Source of the DNA: Gracilibacillus salitolerans | GTDB taxonomy: Bacteria > Bacillota > Bacilli > Bacillales > Amphibacillaceae | DNA length: 64,000 bases | Reading direction: 5' to 3' | NCBI RefSeq assembly: GCF_009650095.1 | Contig: NZ_CP045915.1 | Span: 3,658,001-3,722,000, forward strand | In this document: one piece after another, positions 1 to 9,187 of the stretch | Layout of the letters: each line of letters starts with the position of its first letter | How positions within the stretch are numbered: the first letter of the stretch is position 1 | Program-made: the position numbers and the translations under genes | Notes under the pieces: generated by a model | Told to the model about the DNA's origin: nothing | What the model saw: the letters and a program-made list of their open reading frames with translations, nothing else | The model's database searches: none

Positions 1-708
1 CTCTTCATCTAAAAGGCGATCAACTAATACTTTAGCAACCACATCGGTCTCACGGAGTTTATTTTCCGTTTTATAATTTTTAAACTGATCGACATCGATA
101 AATTGACTTGGATCTGCTGAGCGAATTTCTCTCTGCATATCTGTATCCATAATACTCGGATCAAATAAAAAAACTTTATTACCCGTTTGGAGTTTTTCTT
201 GTTCCACTGCTACTGTATTGGTATAGCGATCAAGACCTGCTTTTGTACTTCCATACGCATTCCAGCCGTAAACTGATCGATTGGCAGCGCCTGACGTTAC
301 ATTAGCGATAACCAATGAAAAGTCGGAATCACGCCACGCATTCAGCCATAAATTGGTCACCACCATTGGCGATAATAAATTGACGTGGACATGAGCGGTT
401 AATTTCGCTGCATCTTGTTTCCCTACTTGTTCAATTGGTGTGACTAATGCTGCATTCTGAACCAATTGAAGTGATTCTATCGGTTGTTTTTTCATAAAGG
501 AAATAATATTTTCAAATGTTTTTTCTGTTTGTTCCATATCAGCTAAGTCGACCTGATAATGTTTGTACTTACCTGGTAAATCAGCGTTTTCCAGTTCCTG
601 ATTTTCTCCTCTGGCAAGTCCAATCACATTAACAGATGCCTCCAACAGCAGTTTTGCTATCGATGCTCCAAGACCTTTTGACGTTCCAGTAACAACTGCA
701 TATTTCAA
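1..708 (-). CDS. Short-chain dehydrogenase/reductase, YueD-like (3' end cut off)
   Basis: The frame is open from 708 down to the window edge, so the C-terminus is missing. It begins with a Rossmann signature (VVTGTSKGLGASIA), and further on has a QNAAL segment and a YGSTKAG catalytic Tyr-x-x-x-Lys. This is the pattern of SDR enzymes of the sepiapterin/benzil reductase type (YueD in Bacillus). The start is a TTG at 708 preceded by GAGGTGA; no ATG fits better. It lies 9 bases after the stop of the PLP enzyme gene, so the two are probably co-transcribed. The family assignment is solid; the substrate is unknown. Confidence 0.8.
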   Translation of the reverse strand, partial: MKYAVVTGTSKGLGASIAKLLLEASVNVIGLARGENQELENADLPGKYKHYQVDLADMEQTEKTFENIISFMKKQPIESLQLVQNAALVTPIEQVGKQDAAKLTAHVHVNLLSPMVVTNLWLNAWRDSDFSLVIANVTSGAANRSVYGWNAYGSTKAGLDRYTNTVAVEQEKLQTGNKVFLFDPSIMDTDMQREIRSADPSQFIDVDQFKNYKTENKLRETDVVAKVLVDRLLDEE

Positions 709-717
709 GTGATCACC

Positions 718-1854
718 TCATTTTTTTGCTTGATCTAATGCTTGTTTCATCGTAGATATTATATCAGCTGCATCTTCAATTCCAACTGAAATTCTGATTA
801 AACCTTTCGTAATTCCTAATGCTTGTTGAGACAACTCTGGCAAGTTTCGGTGAGAAGTACCAATTGGATAAGATACCGTTGTTTCAACCCCAGCTAACGT
901 CGCAACAATTTTGATCCAATCCAATGATTCAAAAAAGGTTGAAATATCGGCTTTGTTGGTAATATCGATCGTCACAATAGCGCCATTGCCTTGTTCCGAG
1001 ACATATTCTGGGTAATAAACTCTGTCTACTGCAGGATGTTCGGCAAGTGCTTCTGCTAATTTGGCTGCATTTTTAACATGACGTTCCATGCGGACACTTA
1101 ATGTTTTCAAACCTCTTACCGTTAACCATGCTTCAAATGGGCTTAAATTGGAGCCTAAATTGACAGTTTTTGTTTTTGCTTTCGCAATCAATTCCTCGTC
1201 TCCTGCTAGAACACCAGCCGTAATATCACTGTGACCGCCTAAATATTTCGTTGCACTATGTGCTACAAGGTTAACTCCCAATCTATAAGGTTGCACTAAA
1301 TAAGGAGTAGCAAACGTATTATCCACCATTGTCTTGAGGTTATGCTTGTTGGCAATTTCGACTATCTTTTCTAGATTCTCTACTCTTAAAAGAGGATTAG
1401 TAATCGATTCTGTATAAAGTAATACCGTATTTTCTTTAATGGCGTTCTCTAGATCATTTTTAAAGGAGACAAAGCTTACTTCTATGCCAAAGGAAGTTAG
1501 TTCGTTTGCTAACAATTCATAGGTGCCTCCATACAAATCTTCTGATGCTACGATATGGTCACCCGCTTGTGCTATCGAAAGAATCCCAACCATAATCGCT
1601 GAAAGTCCGGATGAAGTGGCAAGTCCTGTCGGTGCCGTTTCTAATTTTGCTACTGCTTGGCCCAATTCATCTGTATTTGGGTTCCCTACTCTTGTATATA
1701 AATATTCTCGTTCACCATTGTAGAAATTCTCAATATCTTCTAAGTTTTGAAAGGTGAAAGCTGATGTTTGATGAATTGGTGTAACTTTTGTCGGTGTACC
1801 TTCTTTTCTTTTCATTGTTACGTGCACAGATTTCGTATCAAATCCTTGTCCCAT
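718..1854 (-). CDS. Cys/Met metabolism PLP-dependent enzyme (cystathionine gamma-synthase/lyase family)
   Basis: A 378-residue protein of the trans-sulfuration family. The PLP-binding lysine is in SATKYLGG, around residue 203, and the tyrosine/arginine phosphate site YTRVGNPN is present near residue 53. The fold type I aminotransferase core spans the whole chain and the length is normal. It could be a cystathionine gamma-synthase, O-acetylhomoserine thiolyase or methionine gamma-lyase; sequence alone does not decide. A second family member, mccB, occurs at 21718 in the same window and is clearly different. It is followed closely by the SDR gene. Confidence 0.85.
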   Translation of the reverse strand: MGQGFDTKSVHVTMKRKEGTPTKVTPIHQTSAFTFQNLEDIENFYNGEREYLYTRVGNPNTDELGQAVAKLETAPTGLATSSGLSAIMVGILSIAQAGDHIVASEDLYGGTYELLANELTSFGIEVSFVSFKNDLENAIKENTVLLYTESITNPLLRVENLEKIVEIANKHNLKTMVDNTFATPYLVQPYRLGVNLVAHSATKYLGGHSDITAGVLAGDEELIAKAKTKTVNLGSNLSPFEAWLTVRGLKTLSVRMERHVKNAAKLAEALAEHPAVDRVYYPEYVSEQGNGAIVTIDITNKADISTFFESLDWIKIVATLAGVETTVSYPIGTSHRNLPELSQQALGITKGLIRISVGIEDAADIISTMKQALDQAKK

Positions 1855-1970
1855 TGTTGCTCGTCCTCTCTATCTAAACATTCTGACTTCTTTTCTAATA
1901 ATACTACTTTAACGCAAAAATCAAGTTTTTCCAATTAAGAAAAACCTGACCTATCTAATCACGCTTGATT

Positions 1971-2413
1971 CTAAGTAGATAAAAACTTCGCACTAATTAA
2001 AATTTTCATAGTGAGACTTTCTTCCATTCTTTCTATAGAGAGTGCTGGAATACCGCTCCGGCAGAATACTGCGCTTTCCTGCGGGGTCTTCGGACGCGTG
2101 CTGTTCCCATAGGATTCTCCGTATTCTGCCTCCGCTGGTCCTAATGTTCTGATTGTTGAAAGAAGAAAATCTTCGGATATATGATCAAGGGACTTTTTCT
2201 CACTATTCCAAAACACTAGTCAAAGCTGCGGAAAAGTGCGACACTCCTGGGGGAACTCACGCGAGCTGAAGATCCACTTGGTGATGCGGTTTTCATCACC
2301 AAGTTAGCTAAAAACCGCCCCAGGAAAGGGAGTATTTTTCCGCAGCGGCGGTCAATCACTCCTCAAAATGCAGAATGGAAGAAAGTAAATCTAACTTCGC
2401 AGTTTATGTTTTT
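1971..2413 (+). repeat. Dispersed repeat family A, copy A1 (full form)
   Basis: It shares long stretches with 42271-42588. Near its ends it carries an inverted pair, CTTTCTTCCATTCT (from 2018) and AGAATGGAAGAAAG (from 2372). An inner pair GGCAGAATAC/GTATTCTGCC follows. A further module from about 2225 to 2347 is bounded by GCTGCGGAAAA and TTTTTCCGCAGC and is absent from the other copy. It fills the gap between the PLP gene start and the degV 3' end. A short open frame on the minus strand inside it is not a gene. It resembles the palindromic intergenic repeats of Bacillaceae; no transposase is present. Confidence 0.75.
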
Positions 2414-2435
2414 TGTACATCAATTTCTTTTTTGC

Positions 2436-3278
2436 TTAGTCTCTTAACCATGCCAAACACAATGTTCCGTGACCAGTGTGGACACCTGCTACTGGTACAA
2501 GTGTTTGAATGTTTACTTTTAATTCCGCGTGCAACTTTTCAATTTCATCTTTCCAATTATGTGCTTGATCTTTGACACCTGCATGTAATATGCAAATCTC
2601 TTTCAAATGATATTTTTCCATTGCATCATCTAATAATTGAAACATTTTTCGTTTCGCTCTCTTTTTAATCCGTACTTTGTCTTTGACGATAACCTTTCCG
2701 TCATCAAAGCCAAGGATCAAGTGAATATTTAATAATGATGCAAAAATAGATTGTGCCGCGCTTACTCTACCGCTTTTTCTTAGTTGTTCAAAACTTTGGG
2801 GCATTAAATACATCTGTGCAAATTCCGGATAGGACCTCAGTTTTTGTACAATATCAGCAAAACTTTTGCCACTCTCCGCCATTTGCACACCATTCTGAAT
2901 CATTTTACCTAACGCGAAATCACCAATTTTCGAATCTATCACTTCCACATCAAAACCGACCATTTCAGATGCGGAAACCGAACTTTGGTATGTACCTGTA
3001 AGCTGACTGGAAGCATGAATAGCAATACCACAATCATACTCTTCTTTTAATTGCTCATATAACGTAATAAAGTCACCATAGGCAGGTTGACTCGTTTTCG
3101 CACCATCACCGTGTTCTTTTAATTTTTGATAAAACTCTTCTTTCGTTAAATCTACTTCTTCTTTATACGTTTTTCCATTGATGATTACATTTAAAGGAAT
3201 AATAAAAATATCATGTTGTGCCGCATATTCTTTATCTAAACCACAAGAGCTGTCGGTAATCCATGCTATTTTTTTCAA
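2436..3278 (-). CDS. DegV family fatty-acid-binding protein
   Basis: A 280-residue DegV domain protein. The opening IAWITDSSCGLD, the central IAIHASSQLTGTYQS and the C-terminal VAGVHTGHGTL are hallmarks of the family. DegV/FakB proteins bind a fatty acid and present it to the kinase FakA for phosphorylation and phospholipid synthesis in the cytoplasm. No fakA lies nearby. The start is a TTG at 3278 with a modest GGGGCGAG ribosome site. The 3' end adjoins repeat A1, and no separate terminator is visible. Confidence 0.88.
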   Translation of the reverse strand: MKKIAWITDSSCGLDKEYAAQHDIFIIPLNVIINGKTYKEEVDLTKEEFYQKLKEHGDGAKTSQPAYGDFITLYEQLKEEYDCGIAIHASSQLTGTYQSSVSASEMVGFDVEVIDSKIGDFALGKMIQNGVQMAESGKSFADIVQKLRSYPEFAQMYLMPQSFEQLRKSGRVSAAQSIFASLLNIHLILGFDDGKVIVKDKVRIKKRAKRKMFQLLDDAMEKYHLKEICILHAGVKDQAHNWKDEIEKLHAELKVNIQTLVPVAGVHTGHGTLCLAWLRD

Positions 3279-3329
3279 GATACTCGCCCCATTTCCTGCA
3301 CACCGTGTGCGATAGTTATTAGCATCTAT

Positions 3330-3356
3330 TTTACTTGATTTAAGTAGTCAAGTAAA
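3330..3356 (-). terminator. Inverted repeat after the membrane protein gene
   Basis: A perfect 9-bp stem (TTTACTTGA/TCAAGTAAA) with a 9-base loop lies between the stop at 3365 and the degV start. There is no T-run after it, so it may be a weak terminator or processing site rather than a classical terminator. Confidence 0.35.
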
Positions 3357-3364
3357 TCGACAAA

Positions 3365-4369
3365 TTACGCAAAACGGTAATAAATTAATATGAAAGTAGC
3401 CAATACAAAAATAAAGTTTAAGAAAACAAAAACAAATTGATCTATTTTTGTCTTATGAATTTTTATCGGAGGTTGATAAAACGATACCCCTTCGATAATG
3501 AAGATAATCAAAACAATATGAATCATCGCATGACCGATAATTTCTGTCATGCCGAATAGTAACGTTGTGGAGATAAATATAAGTGTAACGACCAAGCCAA
3601 GAATTCGATTCAAAATTCCTACAACTAATAAGTAACCAACGACAAACTCTACAAAAGCTGCCATCACAATAAAGATTTCCGGATCAAATCCAAAGGTAGG
3701 TACCTGATGATTAATAACAATATCCAATGTCATTGACGGATATACCCATTTTTCAACGGCGACCCAACAAAGACTTAGACCTGTTCCTAAATATAAGAAA
3801 GGAAAGCCCCAGTCTTCTAGGTTCGTTTTTCCGATAAATAATACGAAAATAATCGCTAAATAGAAACCATAATCCAACATATAAAACCAGCCATAATCCT
3901 GCCATACCGTAATAAACAGTGCTAACATGAAAAAGGCGGCCACTTTGGTACTGAGGTGATGAGGTATTAATAAGGCAATAATGATAAGACTCATTATTAT
4001 TGTTTGCCAGAAGTCCGTTATTTCAAACTCTGGCGCAAACATCGTCCCTGATACAAGTTGAATAATTAATGCAAATGCTGTACCATATTTCAAGATATGA
4101 CGAGAATATTTACGAATCCCATTAAGAAAATTGTTCACCTTTGTTGCATATGGTATTTTCAAAAAATAATCCATCACTTGTGATAGTATAGCTAAAATAA
4201 TCGCTATAACAATCGCAAATGTAATAAAAAATGGTGATAGTATTTGCTCAATCGGAACCTTTTCCGGCTCGACTTTGGCAAACCATTTTACATGAGCAAA
4301 AGTAGTAATAGGTGTTGCTAATAAAAGTGCGATAACGAAAGATAATAGTCCTTTTTTACGTAATGACAT
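3365..4369 (-). CDS. Polytopic membrane protein with signal-like N-terminus, DoxX-like
   Basis: A 334-residue protein with a signal-like first segment ending TTFAHVKWF, then about eight or nine hydrophobic segments from residue 45 to the end. There is a conserved-looking EKWVYPSM motif, and a histidine pair in IIGHAMIH near residue 283. The layout resembles the DoxX-like membrane family, but I cannot name a homologue with certainty. The start is an ATG with AAGGAGAA upstream. It is monocistronic, diverging from the HAD gene. The function is unknown. Confidence 0.6.
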   Translation of the reverse strand: MSLRKKGLLSFVIALLLATPITTFAHVKWFAKVEPEKVPIEQILSPFFITFAIVIAIILAILSQVMDYFLKIPYATKVNNFLNGIRKYSRHILKYGTAFALIIQLVSGTMFAPEFEITDFWQTIIMSLIIIALLIPHHLSTKVAAFFMLALFITVWQDYGWFYMLDYGFYLAIIFVLFIGKTNLEDWGFPFLYLGTGLSLCWVAVEKWVYPSMTLDIVINHQVPTFGFDPEIFIVMAAFVEFVVGYLLVVGILNRILGLVVTLIFISTTLLFGMTEIIGHAMIHIVLIIFIIEGVSFYQPPIKIHKTKIDQFVFVFLNFIFVLATFILIYYRFA

Positions 4370-4435
4370 GTTCTTCTCCTTTTATTTGTAGTCTATGATG
4401 CTCATCATATCATATGGAAGAAAGGAATAGATGTA

Positions 4436-5020
4436 ATGATGAAAAAATTCCAACTTATTTTGGATGTAGGCGGTGTACTTGCGACTGACTTAGACCTCTT
4501 TTGGGAGGAACTAGTCAATCAGGCAGACCTTCCTTATGATAAAATCCGAGCCATTTACAGAACGGAAATTCGCGAACAACTATGGCAAGGTGATATTTCA
4601 GAGTATAATTTTTGGCAATGGCTTGATTATACATTTCCCGGAATCAACTTAGAATATTTACAAACAGTTATGCAGAAAAGCTTAGTTGAACTTGAAGGTA
4701 TCCATCATGTTGAAACATGGAGTGCAGTCAGCAACATACATATTTTGAGTAACCACCGCTTAGAATGGCTTCAACCAGTTATTAATCGGCTCCAACCTTA
4801 TTTAACTAGCTCCACTATTTCTTCTGAAGTTGGTGTCGCAAAGCCAGACCCAAGGATTTATGAGATTTGCGATAATCAATTAGATTTCGATCGTCCAATT
4901 TTATTTGTTGATAATAAAAAGGAAAACCTAATCCCTGCAGTTGAACTAGGTTGGCAAACGATTCATGCTGATCCCGATAATGAATGGATTGCAAAAGTGG
5001 ATCGTCTCGTCTTAGGTTAG
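4436..5020 (+). CDS. HAD-superfamily hydrolase
   Basis: A 194-residue cytoplasmic HAD hydrolase. Motif I is LDVGGVLATD near residue 10, motif II is HILSNH, the motif III lysine is in GVAKPDP and motif IV is FVDNKKEN. It has a C1-type helical cap. The second motif I aspartate is replaced by glycine, as in many DxGGVL members. The substrate is probably a phosphorylated metabolite but cannot be read from sequence. ATG codons at 4436 and 4439 are both possible; an AAGAAAGG site precedes them. Confidence 0.8.
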   Translation: MMKKFQLILDVGGVLATDLDLFWEELVNQADLPYDKIRAIYRTEIREQLWQGDISEYNFWQWLDYTFPGINLEYLQTVMQKSLVELEGIHHVETWSAVSNIHILSNHRLEWLQPVINRLQPYLTSSTISSEVGVAKPDPRIYEICDNQLDFDRPILFVDNKKENLIPAVELGWQTIHADPDNEWIAKVDRLVLG

Positions 5021-5061
5021 TGTCATCTGAATTTTTATGATTTTCCTGAAAGCTTTTCGAG

Positions 5062-5131
5062 CAACTTTCAGGGCTTTACTATCAACTTTTGGGAGTTCTC
5101 TATCAACTTTCCCAATTTACTATCAACTCAA
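5062..5131 (+). repeat. About 21-bp direct repeats with CAACTTT core
   Basis: CAACT(TT) starts at 5062, 5083, 5104 and 5124, separated by about 21 bases, with TACTAT or CTCTAT before it. The array lies between the convergent HAD and qoxD genes. A stem CCTGAAAG/CTTTCAGG (from 5046) overlaps its left edge and may help to end HAD transcription. Confidence 0.6.
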
Positions 5132-5136
5132 ACTAA

Positions 5137-5180
5137 AAAAAGGGCTGCACTAAACCATAATAGATTCAGCAGCCCCTTTT
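5137..5180 (-). terminator. Terminator of qoxABCD
   Basis: Read on the minus strand, GGGGCTGC and GCAGCCC form the stem and a run of seven T follows. It starts a few bases after the qoxD stop. Confidence 0.85.
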
Positions 5181-5185
5181 CTTGC

Positions 5186-5491
5186 CTAATGCATGGATGC
5201 GTGTCCTGATGTTAATACCCAAATGGAACCAAAGACAATAATTAATGCCAGGATAATACTGTTGACCATGTTGATGACATTAATGATCCCTTCTTTTCCT
5301 TCTGTCACGTGCATAAACATAAACAGTTGAATGATCGCCTGAAACAACGCTAATATTCCGATAACCCATAAAATAACGTTGCTGGAGAAATCAGTGTTAA
5401 ATGATACAAAAACGGCTAGTAACGTTAGTGCAACCGACAGAACATAACCGACTAAAAGATTCCATGGAAAACGATGAGTCTTTGCACTCAT
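5186..5491 (-). CDS. qoxD: Cytochrome aa3 quinol oxidase subunit IV
   Basis: A 101-residue protein with three membrane helices, matching the small subunit IV of haem-copper oxidases (the QLFMFMHVTEGKE region is typical). It is an assembly/stability subunit of the menaquinol oxidase in the cytoplasmic membrane. The ATG follows the qoxC stop with no gap (TAAATG), so the two are translationally coupled. It is the last gene of qoxABCD and is followed directly by a strong terminator. Confidence 0.93.
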   Translation of the reverse strand: MSAKTHRFPWNLLVGYVLSVALTLLAVFVSFNTDFSSNVILWVIGILALFQAIIQLFMFMHVTEGKEGIINVINMVNSIILALIIVFGSIWVLTSGHASMH

Positions 5492-6091
5492 TTACATCAC
5501 CATTCCTTTCAGATAGACGAATGTAAAGATAAAAATCCATACTACATCTAAAAAGTGCCAGTAAAGACTTGAGATAAATAACTTACTGGATGTTTTTTCG
5601 GTAATCCCGCGACGAACAAGCTGCACTAGCAACAGGCTAATCCAAATAATCCCGAAGGTCACGTGTGCTCCGTGAGTACCTAATAGCGTGAAAAAGGCAG
5701 CAGTAAATCCACTCGTTTGAATCGTTGCACCTTCATGAACATAATGGATAAACTCATTAATCTCCATGTATAGGAAGCCTGCTCCTAGTAACAAGGTAAT
5801 GATCATCCAGATGAGTACCCCTTTTTTGTCATGGTTACGCATCGAATGAATCGCTAACCCACTGGTAAAACTACTTGTTAATAAAATAAAGGTTTCGATC
5901 AAGACATCTTTTAGAATAAAGATGTCCTGACCCGCTGGTCCCCCAGCTGTGTTATGCTCTAATACGAAATAAGAAGCAAACAATGTGGAGAAAAGTACAA
6001 TTTCCGCACCCAGGAAGACCCAAAAGCCTAAAATATTCATTTGACTTTGCTCTGTTTTATATTCTAACGGTGTAGTAGTATGGGATGTCAT
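5492..6091 (-). CDS. qoxC: Cytochrome aa3 quinol oxidase subunit III
   Basis: A 199-residue protein with five predicted membrane helices, including the FWVFLGAEIVLFSTLFASYF and GTHGAHVTFGI segments of haem-copper oxidase subunit III. It belongs to the menaquinol-oxidising, proton-pumping aa3 complex. The start overlaps the qoxB stop as ATGA, with GAGAGGTGA upstream. Length and order match B. subtilis qoxABCD. Confidence 0.95.
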   Translation of the reverse strand: MTSHTTTPLEYKTEQSQMNILGFWVFLGAEIVLFSTLFASYFVLEHNTAGGPAGQDIFILKDVLIETFILLTSSFTSGLAIHSMRNHDKKGVLIWMIITLLLGAGFLYMEINEFIHYVHEGATIQTSGFTAAFFTLLGTHGAHVTFGIIWISLLLVQLVRRGITEKTSSKLFISSLYWHFLDVVWIFIFTFVYLKGMVM

Positions 6092-8034
6092 TGTAAATCA
6101 CCTCTCCACTCTCTTTCTTCCTCTTCTAATTCATCAACCGGAATGTGATAACCATCGTCATAATCAAATGTGTTGGCAACTAAACCAACCACAATACCAA
6201 CCGCTGCAATTATTGCCAACGGGATCCATTCAAAGACTAGGAAAAATCCGACCAAACCAAACGCACCTGCTAAAACGATTGGTGTCCATGAATTACTTGG
6301 CATATGAACGGGTTTTAAATCTGATTTTTTCAAACCTAATGTTCCTTTTTTCTTCTTATACCAGAAGTCATCTAAGTTCTCCACTTCTGGAACTACCGCA
6401 AAATTATAATGTGGTGCTGGAGAAGCTGTTGCCCACTCTAGCGAACGGGCATTCCACGGATCATTACCGACATTTCTCGATGCATAACGGAAGCTCCAGT
6501 AAATGTTGTAGCATAGTGCTGCAAATCCTGCTGCCATCACCAGAGATCCGACTGCTGAGAACCCTAGCCATGCACCCCATCCGGTACTTTCTGCATAAGT
6601 GTACATACGACGTGACATGCCGTCCAAACCAACAAAGAACATCGGCATAAATGTCATATTGAAGCCAATCACAAATAACCAGAAATGCCATTTACCGATT
6701 TTTTCGTTCAATTTGAAACCAAACATTTTAGGCCACCAGTAGTAAAGACCAGCAAATACTGCAAATACAACACCTGGTATTAATACATAATGGAAGTGCG
6801 CCACCAAGAACATCGTGTTATGGTATTGATAGTCCGCTGCTGCCATCGCTAGCATAACACCTGTTACCCCACCGATCGTAAAACATGGAATAAACGCTAA
6901 TGCCCATAACATGGATGTAGAAAATTCAATCCTACCTTTACGCAACGTAAATAACCAGTTAAAGATTTTCACACCGGTCGGGATTGCGATCATCATTGTT
7001 GTTAGTGAGAAGATCGAGTTTACCGCTGCACTATTTCCCATGGTATAGAAGTGGTGTACCCAAACTAGCATACTTAAAAACGCTATACCGGCAACGGCAT
7101 ATACCATTGATTTATAACCGTATAAATTTTTCCGTGCAAAGGTTGCTATTACTTCTGAGAACATCCCGAATGCCGGTAGTACAACGATATATACTTCCGG
7201 GTGTCCCCATAACCAGAACAGATTCAGCCACAACATTGGATCGCCACCAGCTGCCACCGTGAAAAAGTGTGTGCCAAATAAACGATCTAACGTCATGTAA
7301 AGTAATGCTATAGTAAGAATCGGAAATGCTGCCACGATAATGATGGATGTGATAAATGTCGTCCAGACAAAAATTGGCAACTTCATCCAAGACATACCTG
7401 GTGCACGCATTTTAATAATCGTTACAACAAAGTTAATTCCCGTCGCTAACGTACCGATACCGGCTATTTGTAAAGAGATGGCGTAATAATTATTCCCGAC
7501 GCCAGGTGTAAATTCTTTCCCAGCTAAAGGAAAGTAAGATGTCCAACCTGCATCAGGTGAACCACCTATAACAAATGAAAGGTTAAATAACATGGCCCCT
7601 GCAAAGAATATCCAAAAGCTGAAAGCATTCAGCTTAGGAAACGCCACATCACGTGCTCCGATTTGTAATGGGATAACGACGTTCATAATACCAATCAATA
7701 GTGGCATCGCCATAAACAGAATCATGATGACACCATGAGTAGTAAATATTTCATCATAATGCTGAGCATCTAATAAGTCCAATCCTGGTCTGGATGTTTG
7801 TGCCTTCATTAAAAGTCCATCCACACCACCTCTGAAGAACATGAGCACCCCAGCTAAAATGTACATAATACCTATTTTTTTATGATCAACTGTTGTGAAC
7901 CATTCATTCCACAACCATTTCCATCTTTTTAAATACGTAATTAATGCAATTAAACCAACCATTGTCAGACCAATTGCAATTTGTGATGCCAAGATTAATG
8001 GATCACCTGTAACAAAAAATTCATCCAATGACAT
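6088..8034 (-). CDS. qoxB: Cytochrome aa3 quinol oxidase subunit I
   Basis: The catalytic subunit, 648 residues from the ATG at 8034. An in-frame GTG at 8046 is less likely, because the AAGAGGTGG ribosome site fits the ATG. Visible haem-copper motifs are WLWGHPEVYI (CuB His and cross-linked Tyr), VWVHHFYT (CuB His pair) and AHFHYVL (haem ligands). It reduces oxygen to water with electrons from menaquinol and pumps protons. It is immediately downstream of qoxA. No CuA motif is needed or seen in the complex, which supports quinol rather than cytochrome c oxidation. Confidence 0.96.
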   Translation of the reverse strand: MSLDEFFVTGDPLILASQIAIGLTMVGLIALITYLKRWKWLWNEWFTTVDHKKIGIMYILAGVLMFFRGGVDGLLMKAQTSRPGLDLLDAQHYDEIFTTHGVIMILFMAMPLLIGIMNVVIPLQIGARDVAFPKLNAFSFWIFFAGAMLFNLSFVIGGSPDAGWTSYFPLAGKEFTPGVGNNYYAISLQIAGIGTLATGINFVVTIIKMRAPGMSWMKLPIFVWTTFITSIIIVAAFPILTIALLYMTLDRLFGTHFFTVAAGGDPMLWLNLFWLWGHPEVYIVVLPAFGMFSEVIATFARKNLYGYKSMVYAVAGIAFLSMLVWVHHFYTMGNSAAVNSIFSLTTMMIAIPTGVKIFNWLFTLRKGRIEFSTSMLWALAFIPCFTIGGVTGVMLAMAAADYQYHNTMFLVAHFHYVLIPGVVFAVFAGLYYWWPKMFGFKLNEKIGKWHFWLFVIGFNMTFMPMFFVGLDGMSRRMYTYAESTGWGAWLGFSAVGSLVMAAGFAALCYNIYWSFRYASRNVGNDPWNARSLEWATASPAPHYNFAVVPEVENLDDFWYKKKKGTLGLKKSDLKPVHMPSNSWTPIVLAGAFGLVGFFLVFEWIPLAIIAAVGIVVGLVANTFDYDDGYHIPVDELEEEEREWRGDLQ

Positions 8035-8051
8035 GTCGTTCACCACCTCTT

Positions 8052-9044
8052 TTAATGATGTGAGTGATCTGTGTTTGCAGATTCACTTGTATCTTCTGTG
8101 TCTTGATTTTCGTTTTCTTCTTCCTGGTCATCTTCACGACCTTCTTCCTGCTCTTCTTCGTCATCTCCGTGGTCAATTCGATATAATTCTGAGTCAATAT
8201 ATTTTTCTGAACCACCATGAGCATGATCAATCCACTCTAAATGTGTTCCATTAAATGTCATACGTCCCAAAACACCTGGCTCAAGGATTTCACTATATTT
8301 TTCTTCGGATAAATCCATCGCCGTGTTATGCACTTCATGTACCCATTCATTAAAATCTTCTTCTGTTTGTGCTTGAACTTCAAATTCCATGTGAGCATAC
8401 CCTTGACCATTAAAGCTTGTGTTTCTTCCATAGAAAGAACCTGGTTTGTCTGCTACCAAGTATAGATTCGTTTGCATATTGGCCATCGTATATTTTTGCC
8501 CACCTAGTTCAGGTACCCAAAATGATTGCATCGTTCCTGCAGAGGTCATTTTGAATTGAACTGGGTGATCTGCTGGAATATTAATATAGTTCACTGTTTC
8601 AATATCCTGTTCCGGATAACTGAAAATCCATTTCCAATCCGCTGATGTTACATGGATAACAAGCGGTTCTTCCTCTTCATAGCCTTGGGGAATATCCTCA
8701 ACCTCATAAATAGTCTTCATCGTTGGAATCATCAAGGCAATAACAATAATGACTGGGATCGTAAACCATGTTATTTCAAGAAGATGGTTTCCTTTTTCCT
8801 CTTCTGGTTCAAAATCACTGTCATCCTTTCGAGCTCTGTATTTCCAAACAATATAGCCAAATAACACAAAAATAACGACTACAATAACTAACATAAAGAT
8901 AATCGAATATACAATTAAATCTGTTAAACTTCTTGCAACAGGTCCTTTAGGATCAAATACGAGCAGTTTTGATTCACAGCCTGCAAGTAAAACAGGAATT
9001 AACAATAAAGTGAGAGCATATACGAGCTTCTTCATTGCATTCAT
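8052..9044 (-). CDS. qoxA: Cytochrome aa3 quinol oxidase subunit II, lipoprotein with acidic tail
   Basis: A 330-residue subunit from the ATG at 9044 (AAAGGAGAA upstream); a second ATG at 9035 is possible. It has a lipoprotein signal ending LLAGC, two membrane helices and a periplasmic cupredoxin domain. The CuA cysteines and histidines of cytochrome c oxidases are missing, as expected for a quinol oxidase. The last 45 or so residues are an extra tail rich in Asp and Glu that ends DHSHH. Such an acidic surface suits a salty exterior (inference). It is the first gene of the qox operon. Confidence 0.94.
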   Translation of the reverse strand: MNAMKKLVYALTLLLIPVLLAGCESKLLVFDPKGPVARSLTDLIVYSIIFMLVIVVVIFVLFGYIVWKYRARKDDSDFEPEEEKGNHLLEITWFTIPVIIVIALMIPTMKTIYEVEDIPQGYEEEEPLVIHVTSADWKWIFSYPEQDIETVNYINIPADHPVQFKMTSAGTMQSFWVPELGGQKYTMANMQTNLYLVADKPGSFYGRNTSFNGQGYAHMEFEVQAQTEEDFNEWVHEVHNTAMDLSEEKYSEILEPGVLGRMTFNGTHLEWIDHAHGGSEKYIDSELYRIDHGDDEEEQEEGREDDQEEENENQDTEDTSESANTDHSHH

Positions 9045-9187
9045 GGTGTTTCTCCTTTCGTCAAAAAACATTTCTATTACTTTACATACCCTTTTGTTTC
9101 ATAAGTAAAATTACATCTGTTTTCATTGTGACAGGTAAATGTGATGAAAGTATGATGAAGTGATAAATGTCATAATTTGTTCAAAAT

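Noticed and set aside
1971..2216. Minus-strand frame of 81 codons
   Set aside because: It lies wholly within repeat A1, has no ribosome site and has no equivalent kept intact in copy A2.
6168..7390. Several long frames antisense to qoxB
   Set aside because: They are shadows of a highly conserved coding sequence, with no ribosome sites of their own.
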